NCBI GenBank assembly: GCA_963970005.1
Contig: CAXAMN010008335.1
Location: 921,020 to 985,019 of the forward strand
Direction: 5' to 3'
DNA from: Durusdinium trenchii
Lineage: Eukaryota; Sar; Dinophyceae; Suessiales; Symbiodiniaceae
DNA: 64,000 nucleotides
The notes beneath the pieces are model-generated. The model was not told where the DNA came from, did no database searches, and was given only the letters and a program-made list of their open reading frames with translations. Within the stretch, counting starts at the first letter, position 1, and the number at the start of each line of letters is the position of its first letter. The translations under genes and the position numbers were made by a program. Below are positions 36,601 to 46,118 of the stretch, piece after piece.

Positions 36601-38352
36601 CCTATATATTATATAGTATGTGGTACAGTGGGTACATACATGGGGTAGGCTAGAGGCTGGTCTGTTCAATCTCTCTAGGCATGCATTTCGGCATGCATTT
36701 CGCAGCTGGGATCTCTCCTGTTCGGATTCGCACCGTCGCGAATTTCCTCACCATGTTGAGCCTTGTTCACCTCACCTCCGCAGGAAAAAGGAGAAAAACA
36801 TCGCTCTACGGGGTCGGTGGAGGTCGGCCCTCTCCAGAAATTCCTTCTGGCCCCCAATTCCGGAGACGATGCTGTCACTCCTTCTATCATGAAAGCCATC
36901 CTTCTTCCCGCATCTCCACCCGGTCAGTGACCTTCTCCGGGTGACGCAGATCGAATCCCTCGTCATCCTCCTCCACGCGTGCGGCCCACGCGGGCTCAGC
37001 CACCGAAGCAGCGGCCAGGCCTCTCACCGATGCCACGAGCGCAGCTTGGGCCTGAGACGTGGAACGGCCAGGTGGACGGCGGAGCCCAGCCCAGTGGTTC
37101 AGTGCATGTTTCAGCCCAGTGGGGTGGACGGCTTTCATGGATTGTGCCGCTATCCACGTCACGAGGCAAGAAAAAAGAACCTGTGAATATCCACGAGTGC
37201 AGTGGCATACTCCAGTGGATCTTCTGACTGAGGCCTGGTTCCGACAGTTGTGAATAGTTGGGAGCTAGAGATGGCTGCAATGTGGGTGTCTATCAAAACA
37301 CGTCAAACCCCCAGTTGGAACGTCCCAAAATGAAGAGCCTACATAATTTGCCTGGCTCACTCGTATTTGTCCGTGAGTCACCCTTAGCAACTGTTTAGAT
37401 ACAGCAATAATCTGTGTATGTACCTTAGTTACTGTACATCATGTATGCATATATATATATATATCTGCGCAACACATCGAGATCCACCCATTCCCCGCAT
37501 ACGCACTACCCCCACATGCCTGCTGCATCTCTTGGCGTTGTGCCACCTGGGGTGTTGGCACGAAGGAGCTGCTGAGCTGGGCGACCAGGACACAGGCGGC
37601 CAGCAGCACCATCAGAGGAGCCAACGGAGAACGAGCCATGGCGTGAAGAACCGGTGGTTTTTGGACCAGATTCGGCGCCAACGCGAAGCAGCGAAGCCTC
37701 TGGAAAGCGGCGAAGCCTCTACCGTTTGAGCCCGGTTTGAGCCACAAGAGACAGCGGGTGATCAAGGCATGGGCCACGTCTTTTCCAGTGTCCGAAAGCA
37801 AAGGCTCCGGGATTGGAAAGTCGACAATCCAATTCATTGCAAGACAAACAGCCGCTTCTTAAAAGGAGCCACACAGAGACCCAAGCAACTTCCCCAATCA
37901 TGCCACATTCCTCGGAAAATATGTGATCGCAGCCTATCTGCCCCAATCATGCGCTTCGGCCGGGCATATTCTTTCCATTTGGTAAACCCTCCGATCTCAC
38001 CTTGCATACAAGCACACCAGGTCCATAACGGACCCCAGTCCGATCACAAACCCCCCCTCGAGCTGCCCGGATAAAAACAAAATCATTTGAAGGCATCAAG
38101 AAGACGATTCAAAGCGTCAAAAGGACCTTCTTTGCGAAACACCAACCAAACGTTCAAAACACAAAACAGTTAAAAGCACCCACTACCCACTACCCCACCC
38201 TGCCATCCACCACCCCACCCCGAGCAGTCACCCGCCCTCCTCCGCGCCGGGCCATGGGACCAAGGCGCGCAGCCTTCCCAGCGCCCAAGCCGAGCCCTGA
38301 ATGGCCGTGGTGCCCTGGACGCAGACGCCATCGACGTCCAGCAGGGCGAAGC
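30613..38352 (-). CDS. HAD-superfamily phosphatase (HDHD2/LHPP type), lacking only its start
   Basis: Eleven exons: 38352-38261, 34970-34941, 34761-34710, 34484-34387, 34064-34005, 33770-33711, 32710-32626, 32390-32372, 31859-31779, 31348-31280 and 30665-30613 (TAG stop). All four HAD motifs are present: LLDVDGV (motif I nucleophile), LITNQ (II), VVGKP (III) and VGDDVRDD (IV). The cap region ALSAARALVEQQQLKP, ATAVVVGTAP and GRYFREAGEFQMMAGPFVAA match HDHD2 block by block. The product should be a small cytosolic phosphatase of unknown substrate. Phases join at every junction except around 33711, where a few residues may be missing, and inside the ninth exon, where a six-G run (31807-31812) is one base too long for the frame. 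The first intron is 3.3 kb and contains the PsbY-like gene. The initiator exon was not found. Confidence 0.87.
31807..31812. other. homopolymer that breaks the HAD gene frame
   Basis: Six G on the plus strand (six C in the gene). With five, the ninth exon would be 80 bases and link FFHCVASAAHGDAP to ADAVVMVG in frame; with six it is 81 and the frame shifts. Either a sequencing error in a homopolymer or a real frameshift allele. Confidence 0.75.
32213..32281. repeat. AACC/TACC/TGCC tetranucleotide repeats
   Basis: Three adjoining tetranucleotide runs (ACCA, ACCT, GCCT) lie in an intron of the HAD gene. Confidence 0.9.
35793..37639 (-). CDS. psbY: PsbY-like photosystem II protein, nuclear and plastid-targeted
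   Basis: PsbY is a small one-helix subunit at the edge of photosystem II near cytochrome b559. Four exons, 37639-37520, 37051-36946, 36530-36444 and 35875-35793, sum to 396 bases: 131 codons plus stop, all in phase. Donors are GC, GT, GC. Exon 1 starts MARSPLAPLMVLLAACVLVA, a signal peptide, followed by FVPTP, the phenylalanine motif seen at the start of dinoflagellate plastid transit peptides. Exon 2 has a second hydrophobic stretch ending AEPAWAA, a likely thylakoid-transfer cleavage site, then an acidic patch EEDDEGFDLR. Exon 3 is the single helix, LAVLALPLFAVSWALFNVWR, which lines up with cyanobacterial PsbY (WRVLVVLLP...GWAVRNI). The last exon adds a 26-residue hydrophilic tail. It lies wholly inside an intron of the HAD gene on the same strand. 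The family call rests on one short helix. Confidence 0.75.
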
Positions 38353-38641
38353 CTTGGGGACGAACAACCCCAAGAGTCGGAGAAGTCGGCCAGACTTGGT
38401 GAGGGGGCGAAGAATGAAGACAGACCCTGACCCTTTATATATGGGCGCTTCAGACTTGGGAAGGAACGAAAATGACCCAACACCCTCGATCAAGTCAGAC
38501 GAGCTGGTGGTTTTTGGTCCTTCTCACGGACTGTACAGCGTAGTCCTTCTTCTCCTTCCCTCCTCTGTCCGCCACGCTGCCTCCCAGGACCGTGACTGAA
38601 GGAAGAGTGGCAAACAACTGGTGGTGTCTTTGTGAGCCACC

Positions 38642-38717
38642 ACCAGGACCCACAGGACACCCCGAATCACCTCTAAGGGAGCTATCAATCGAAACCCCTT
38701 ATACTAGGGGGTTCTGG
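38642..38717. repeat. inverted-repeat element, family R4
   Basis: Begins ACCAGGACCCAC and contains GACACCCC, AATCACCTCT, GGAGCTATCAA and GAAACCCC, then ends near GGGGGTTCTGG. The block order is the reverse complement of the 16187-16280 element. Confidence 0.7.
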
Positions 38718-40289
38718 CAGAGGCTGGCTTCTAGTCCAAACGCCGATGAGGAGTCTTCGTCCTAGTCGTCTCAGCCCCTGCAGCAATGCAGCCAACGATG
38801 ATTCCCGCCAAGCTGCGGATCGTGGCAGCGAATCGGCACTTAGAGCTATGGAGGGCCATCGTGGGCAGAGGGGGAAAACTAAGGCTATGTGGTTTCCATT
38901 ATATAAGTTCTGTTGGGTAGAATTGGTGAAGTCCATTAAGAGTCTTTGGCTTGTGTTTGTGAGAATCTCAACTGATAATCATACCCTCTCTGAGGTCTGT
39001 GAGGATGTTGTTACTGCACATGTGGTGTAAACCAAAAGCGTGCCTCCTTGGCTTATATGTGCAGTTGGTTCAAAGCCATGAGCCCTGGCTTTTCTTAAGA
39101 CTGACCCACCTGCAAACATTCCGCCTGGAAGAGCGGGGTCTTCAACCTTCACGTTGGTGTTCTACAGGCGTTGCAAGCAGGCTGATTCCTCACATGATCA
39201 CCCCTTTCACTTCGAGCCCAGCGTCTGCAGTTGCAAAAGCCCAGTCAGGCGTGTCACCCTGCGAACCCTCCAACGGATGCTGCCATGCTCTACTCAAAAG
39301 GAAACCTTGATGACCTTGATGCTGACCTTGGTCATCATGACCAACCTTGATGCTGCCAGACCTTTTGGTTGGTTAGAGACCTTGGTTGATGATTGCTGAT
39401 CAGCAATCCTGTCCCGCTAAGCGGGTATCACACCACCTCACGCACGAGATTGGCGGCGCAGCTCCTCCAACGAGAGCCTTGGTAGGCTGCTGTCTGAAGC
39501 GACAGTCTTGCGACTGTTGGGAGAAATCCTGCTGTGCAAGAGGAAGACGTGAAGCAGGAGGCCGGAGGCCATCAGCAGTGTGGTCCCTCGTCGTGCCCGT
39601 TGGATGGTCACCAAAACCTAAACACGTCCCGTGAAAGCATTGGTTCCGTGAGTTTTCCCTGTTTCAGGACGACTTTAAGTAGAAGTCATCCTTCAGAAGA
39701 TCCAACGGACCCTGAACCAAGATGTGTTTTCTTTGTTTGGTGATTGTTTCAGATCCTACCCCCATCACACCAACATGGTCAAGCTAGCCAATTTGCTGGA
39801 TCAAATTCACTTTCCAAGCCACAAGCCATCACCATTGGCATCCGCCTCCTTGAAGATCTTCTCCACATCCTGTGTCCATTCGGATCACATCCGTGGCTCC
39901 CCATCCGTGGCACACCAAACAACTTCGAACCGGAACTTCCCCTGGAAGAGCTCTGCACGCCCTAGACTGCCCTAGACCCGTCCCCTCAAGCAATAGCCAA
40001 TTCACAAATGATTAACACTGAACCAAACCTTTTCAATCAAGAAAATGACCTCAAACAAAACAATTAAGCCCAACGGACCCAGGCTTTGCCTGAGGCCAAG
40101 GGGAGAAAAGCCAACCCGGTCACCCGGCTACCCATCGCGCAGGGAGCCTCAATCTTGGAGCGTGCACTCGCACGCGCCAAAGGAGACACCCCGGAGAGCC
40201 TGGCCGCTCCGGAAAGCAAAAACGCTTAGACCATCACCCAAGCCCACCCTCGGAGTCCAAGACAGTTTTTAAGAGCAACCCAAAGAGGA

Positions 40290-40343
40290 ACTTCCTTGCG
40301 TCAGTTGGGTAAAAGATAGTCTTTGCACTTCTAGGGTGCACTT
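40290..40343. repeat. partial inverted-repeat element, family R5 right end
   Basis: AACTTCCTTGCGTCAGTTGG followed by AAAGATAGTCTTTGCACTTC matches the right half of the 41641-41758 element. The left end was not found. Confidence 0.55.
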
Positions 40344-40518
40344 TTTTTCAGTGAAACACGGACTTGGCAAACGCAAGTACCACAAATGATGAAGAGAAGG
40401 TCCGCCCACCCTGCCCTGAAACCAAACCCATCTGTCCTTTCTTCCCATGAGGTGTTCCCTTGCTGCACACCCATTCACTCTGTTCACACGGATGTCTGAT
40501 GATGATCATATATATATA

Positions 40519-40630
40519 TATACACCCTGGAAAACTAACATGGACCCTGAAAACCACTGGTTGGTAGAGGAACACACTCTTCCAGGGGGCCATTGTCAGG
40601 GTCTATGTTAGTTTTCGGGAGTGTATATAT
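40519..40630. repeat. inverted-repeat element R6 beside a TA run
   Basis: Left arm ATATACACCCTGGAAAACTA continuing into ACATGGACCCTGA is mirrored on the right by TCAGGGTCTATGTTAGTTTT and GTGTATAT. A (TA)n run abuts the left end. Single copy seen in this window. Confidence 0.7.
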
Positions 40631-41640
40631 CAATATTATAATTGATAAGTGCTAAACTCCCTGAAAGTCATGGAAGTGGATGGCATGGCCTCGGTTTCAG
40701 ATGACCCTTTTGCTTTTGATGCCCCATCTTCTCGGCTTCGCCCAGGCTTCGCCCGGTTCAGGGTGAGCCGATTTCTCCACCGGGGGAGGAATCGATCGAC
40801 CACACAAGGGGCCGAAGGGCATGACCAGAGGTGACGGGTTTGGCTCGACGAGATCGGGTAGCTGGGACCGGATTACAAGCTGTGACCCAAAACTGCTCCC
40901 ACAAAATATATTCTGGAGGCCTATGGGGCTGTCGGCCGATTGCCTTGGTGGAGATGGTCCAGGAACGGCGGCCAAGCTAGGACAGCGCTTCGTTGATAAC
41001 TACTGGGTCCAGGGGGGTCAATTTATGGGAGGTCTCCAAAATTACACGCATTTATACACACCCATCTGAAGGAGTTAAGGCGAGGATTTGGGAGCCATCT
41101 GTAAACTACGAGACGAAGGGGGAGTGACTTCCAAACTGAGGCAAAAATCAAAACCCTACAGGTCAAAGACATCATCCCACTGGAGCAGATCATGGACAGA
41201 AAAACACTTGCACTAAGGAGAACACTCAGGACCAGGTTTTACTAGGGTCAAAAAGGTCGACCTGTAGGGCCACACTGCAGGACCCGACCATCATCCGCCC
41301 AGGAACGCCTGGCTCTGGTGGACATTGGGCGGCTCACAGTCCCACTCAAGCGCTCCGTTTAGTAGGTGTGTGATGCAGTGATGCAGTGAGTGTATGTTCA
41401 TCTTCATGTATGTTCACATATGCTCATGTGGTTCATCCATGTTTCACCCCCCACTCTCACCCCCCACTCTTCTCTCGAACGGCCTCATCAACATCGCGTT
41501 CACTTCACCGCTCGAGCCGAATCCACCGGTGGCCGGTCCCGCAGCGCCGCCGGAATTCCGGCGTGGTCCCTGGCGTGCCCTTCGAAGCAAAGTCCCGTGC
41601 CCAATGGTTTTTGAGATGGAACAAGAGGAATTCTATATAA

Positions 41641-41758
41641 ATACCCTGGAAGTCAAAGACTATTGCAAAGAATGGTCTTTAGGTGACCGGAGAGGAGAAA
41701 AAAAAGATTTCCTTTACTTCAGTCGGTCAAAATAAAGTCTTTGGACTTCTGGGGAATA
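41641..41758. repeat. inverted-repeat element, family R5
   Basis: Begins ATACCCTGGAAGTCAAAGAC and ends AAAGTCTTTGGACTTCTGGG. A TA run follows the right end directly. Same family as 24723-24848. Confidence 0.75.
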
Positions 41759-41860
41759 AATATATATATATACAGTAGCTAGGATACGACCGTATTTTGG
41801 TGGTTGGTGGTCCAAGCGGGAAACTCCCCAGCAGGATTCAAGGTGAATGGGTTGTATAAC

Positions 41861-41940
41861 GTAGACTCTTGATGAATAATACTCCCACATGAAGAGGCTT
41901 TTTCATCCAGCTGGAGGGTTGAAATGGCTCAAGAGTCTAC
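41861..41940. repeat. inverted-repeat element, family R2 (GTAGACTCTTGA type), copy 1
   Basis: Eighty bases bounded by GTAGACTCTTGA and the reverse complement CTCAAGAGTCTAC. Internal GATGAATAA and TGAAGAGG blocks are shared with the copy at 53788-53869. Confidence 0.85.
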
Positions 41941-42900
41941 ATCATTGTGGTTGAATGATTGACTGGAAAGAGAACTGTTGCAATCAAGAGCCCCCTGGAA
42001 GAGAACATCACAGAACCAATGCTGTCTTCCCCAGCCGAGCAGCGCCCCTTTTTCTGCCAATCAAGGCCGCCGCTGCGCGACCCATCCGCATTGCGGTGGC
42101 GGGTCCGCTCGAGATGATGTCGAAGTGAATCGATCGAAGTGGCACAGACGGGGCAGGAGAGAGGATCAGATGCGAAAGGATAGGAACTGTTGAATACCGA
42201 AGCATGGGAAGGTCACGAGCACTTCCCCTTCGCAGCTGGCCCGCCTCGGCTCCCCAAAGCGCCTCCCCTGCCGCTCCCTCAGGCCAGCAGCCTCCCAGCT
42301 GGACCGGAAAGGTCCATCGATTGGGTCGATCTTTCAATAGGAAGAAAGCGAGCCCGAGAGAGAGAGAGAGAGAGAGAGTGAGTGAGTTAGAGAGTTTCTG
42401 AGAATATTAAGCACGGATTTGACTGTCTGTCGACCCACTCGCCTGGTCGTGCGGCCATCCATGTGGCCCTCGCCTAGGGAAATCCCAGAGCCTGCGAGAA
42501 TTTTCAGGCGCCCAGGCTGCAAGGATCCCTCTGCAGCATGTGCAAAAACAACAATAAACAAGGAGAACTTGTGAGCTTGATTCTCGGGTCAACGCGTCAA
42601 CGCTCCACTACTACCCAGCATGACCATATGTGACCGGCTTCAACCCCAACGTCCGACCCTCTTGGGCCTGCCAGTTCGGGCGCCACGTCGATGGTGGAGG
42701 CCTAGGCCGGGTGTCTGGGGAGGCTGACGGGTGCGAGGAGGTCGACGGCAGCCAGACCAGGTCGATGGCCAAACACCCCTCTGTCAAGACCTCGATCAAA
42801 AGGATTTGTTACCTGGTGGAAGATTATGTGGTTGATTGAAGATGGAGGAAGTCGAAGTGCCCTGTGAGAAAGGTCCTGGAACCCAAAACATTACCTCTGT

Positions 42901-42938
42901 TTTGATAGGATAGGATAGGATAGGATAGGAGGATAGGT
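42901..42938. repeat. GGATA pentanucleotide repeat
   Basis: Tandem ATAGG units (about six) on the plus strand. Simple repeat. Confidence 0.9.
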
Positions 42939-43214
42939 CAACTTCAGGTTCAAAGATTTGATAGGCTAGAGCCACACCACCTTGACCACCTAGAGCACCA
43001 CTCAACAAAAGTGAACTCGATCAATATTTGAGGTTGCAACCCTCGGTCATTTCAAGAAACTAGACCACTTCTCAAATGGAGCCACCCAGGTTCGCAAGGT
43101 GCAAACCTTTCTTCCGCACCACACCCACCATACATCACCATACTCATTCAAAAAGCACGTCCAAAGGTCCGACTGCACTAGAGAATCTAAGCACCAGAGT
43201 GAGTGGGGGTGAGT

Positions 43215-45676
43215 TGGTGAGTTCCTCCCCCAAGTCGTCCTGCAGACAGGCGTCGAAGGCCGACACTTCCCGGATGTACTCCTGGACAGCGCCAGTGCGC
43301 CGCCACCCGGCACGGCGCCGTGCCGCCACCCAGGGGAAAGAAGGCCCCAGCAGCGGCCGGCAGGGTCTGGTGAAGGTGCAGGACCTGCGTCCCCTCTTTA
43401 CCGGACCCGGAAACCAGGCCGTGGTTGGGGTGAAAAAGGACGAGCCGGTGCATGACGAGAAGCGGGAGGGCTACAGCGCGATTTAGATGCACTAGTGACT
43501 AGTGTCATGAATGGCACAAGTGGCCTGTCAAGTGAACAGGAAATCACCTCCTGCCCTGCACCTGCCCGGAGCCCCCTGCATGGCACCCTTTGCCGGCAAT
43601 GGCCTCTTTCAAGTTGATCAACTTCTGATAGTCCTCTGCGCGAGAGCTGTGCCAGTGCATCAAGGTGAATCAGGGTCGCATAGAGGTCCCGGCTGGGAGA
43701 GCGAGGCGACAATGGACCTATACAACAAGAGGTGTCCATAAATAGCCTCTTAGCGGTGATTCGGGGTGTCCAAAAACCACCTGTTGGAAAGTGCTAAGAA
43801 GGACTCAAGGGCGAGACCTACAGCAGAACAAGCCGGCGATCACAACTTCGGAAAGCTTGGGTCACAGAAGCCCCAGAACTCCAACCCATCGGGCCAAACA
43901 ACAAGTTCTGCGATTCATGGACACTTCACCCGGACAAGAGAAACGAAAAACGGCCAAGGTTTGGAGGGCCGGCCTGCATTCAAAGGACCTGATGAGAGGG
44001 AGGAACGGGTAGAACTGTCTCTCCCCATCCCCGCCCACTGCCTCAGAGGTCAGGGTCTGACGGAACGAGTCCTGAGGCCGGACTCCCGTCAGGAGATCAA
44101 CATGCAAGCTGAAGGTTGAAGAACCAACTGAAGAACCAACTGAAGAACCAAAAGGATTCCCCTCAAAAGTTCTTACACCCCATGAAGAACCAACTTCGTC
44201 CAATTCCCATCTGCTCTGGTATTTGCCTTTGGCTTGGCTATGTGCAGGGTGTTCATCCATGGAAGCGGTCAAAGTGGAGATGGTATCCATCCTCATGGAG
44301 AACCCTCTGCTCCATTCTTGTGTTTGTGGGCTCCTGGAAAGTACTTAGGCCGCAGCCACAAGGATAAAGACTTACATGGTGAGGTGCGAACAACAATCAA
44401 TAACATCCTGAAGATGAGCCCTATCTACACAGCTCTGGCTTCTCCCAAGCCCGCAGCCTGAAACGTCGGCTACAAAAACCGTGCCTTGAAGTGAGGATCG
44501 TGTTGGCAGTAGAGCTGAAAGAGCTTCAAGTCCTGCCACAAGGTGCGACCGTGCCAGCACGGTGCGACCGTGCTGGGCCATGGTGCGACCGTGCTGGGCC
44601 ATGGTGCGAGCACCCCACCCATGAGTCACTGGGGGGTTCGAGCGCGCACGCCCGCGCGTCGATGACAGAGCTCTCTGCTCCTCAAAGGCCCACGCAACAT
44701 GCACCCGGAAAACAGCGGTCCTCAAGCCAATGCACCAGCACTGGATCTGGTGAATACCTCAGGCTTGCGGCAGGATCCCATCATCTGCTGATCTCTGCAG
44801 GGGCGAACCTCGAGTTCCCTCTTTCCACAAGTCCCATGGAAACACACTCTTCAGTCAACCGAAGACGATCCCACATTCCCTGAAAATGGCGATGCCTTCA
44901 TCCCACCTTCGATCGCATCATGCAGAAGGAACCCCAAACAAAAACCGCATGACAAGGACGAGGCATCAACAACCAAACCCCACCGAGGCCCCCAAAAAGC
45001 AACGCAAAGAGCATTCCAGCTGTGCACACCTCCACCCTGAGTGGCGGCTTTGATCAAGTCACTGGCGATCACGCAGCTGCAGGAGAACTAAGTTCACCAA
45101 GTCTAACTGCTTGATTGCTCCAGTCTCCTTAGATCACCAGCCAAGCAGCTGGCTTCTCCTTCTGCTTCTCCCGGAAAAGAGAAAATCGAACCAACGGGAA
45201 GATAGATAGATAGATAGATAGATAATGTTAGAAGAAGGTTGTGAGGTAGGTTGTGACTAGGGATCATCTTCCAGGACTTATCTACCCAAAAAAAACACAA
45301 CATGTCACATCTCTGGCGTCCCAATCAATACAAGTTACAAGACTAGTGACTATTATATAAGGACGCTCACAAATGGTGCACAACTCACCGGGATCACCCG
45401 GATGACTTCACCACGCAACCGCTCTCTGACTGGTCGGGCCCGGGCGCTCCGGTGGAACCCACCGCCGTCCTCGTTTCAGACGCCGCGTCCAGGCGGGTCA
45501 CCGGCGGGTCACGCGGCGGACCGGATGCCAGGATCCTGGAGCTTTGTGGGCATCCAGCTGCATTGGTGCATCCGAAGCCTCCAAGAAGTTGCGAGGAAGC
45601 GGTTCTTTTCCAGGTCCGTGACCAGGTCCGCAGCAGGAAGATCCACATGAAGCCACAAGGCCTCCTGTGTTCCCAC
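43215..45676 (-). CDS. candidate exons of an unrecognised gene
   Basis: Four minus-strand segments look like exons by acceptor AG|G, a usable donor and protein-like composition. They are 45676-45522 (EALWLHVDLPAADLVTDLEK), 44532-44485 (DLKLFQLYCQHDPHFK), 43633-43587 (DYQKLINLKEAIAGKG) and 43281-about 43215 (EYIREVSAFDACLQDDLGEE). I do not recognise the family, and it is not shown that all four belong to one gene. Phases between them were not tested to closure. A 21-base tandem repeat separates part of the region (44548-44605). Confidence 0.4.
43728..43790. repeat. partial inverted-repeat element, family R4
   Basis: Contains AGAGGTGTCC, ATAGCCTCTTAG, GGTGATTCGGGGTGTCC and ACCACCTG. These match the right half of the R4 element at 16187-16280; the left end is decayed. 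Confidence 0.55.
44548..44605. repeat. 21-base tandem repeat
   Basis: The unit GGTGCGACCGTGCTGGGCCA with one more base is repeated about 2.7 times, the first copy variant. It keeps a reading frame open on the minus strand, but no other coding evidence exists. Confidence 0.85.
45203..45226. repeat. GATA microsatellite
   Basis: About six tandem GATA units, plus strand. Confidence 0.95.
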
Positions 45677-46118
45677 CTCCGGGAGAAGGTGCGTGCAAAC
45701 GATGACACCGCTGCATGGCCTGCTGCTCTGAGGCGGGGTTCTATCAGGGATTGATGAGGAACACTTGATCTGCAGCCCTGCAAGTTCAACCCCTCGCCGC
45801 CTACTTGCAGTGATAGGCTCTCGTTCCGTATTGAACTGCTTGATGATGTCAGAACGTTACTGCATCTTGGTCTTGCCGAAATATACGAGAGCAAGTAATA
45901 CTGTGTTCCTTCAAGTGGTACTCAATGAGCTCAAGAAAGTGAGCAAAGCTAGATAAGACCAAGCTTTGGTGCCTCAAGTTTTGAGATTTCTGTAATAAGA
46001 GTATTGATCTTGCCTGATGTGCGCGTTGGACGACCAGCGGCCTAAAGCCGCAAGTTCGGGCCTGTCAAAGCTCGAACTAACCTGCTCGCAACTTGGGCTG
46101 GATGGATGATGAGGCGAG

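Larger units (their letters stand above)
38353..43214. other. unassigned stretch upstream of the HAD gene
   Basis: About 4.9 kb with no recognised gene. The HAD start exon should be here. It holds inverted-repeat elements R4 (38642-38717), R5 (40290-40343, 41641-41758), R6 (40519-40630) and R2 (41861-41940), plus TA repeats. One protein-like frame, minus 42140-42030 (SSGPATAMRMGRAAAALIG), has no clear splice borders. Confidence 0.4.

Noticed and set aside
41920-41932. A second spliced-leader relic (ATGGCTCAAG)
   Set aside because: Only about ten bases match and they belong to the right end of repeat R2, so chance is likely.
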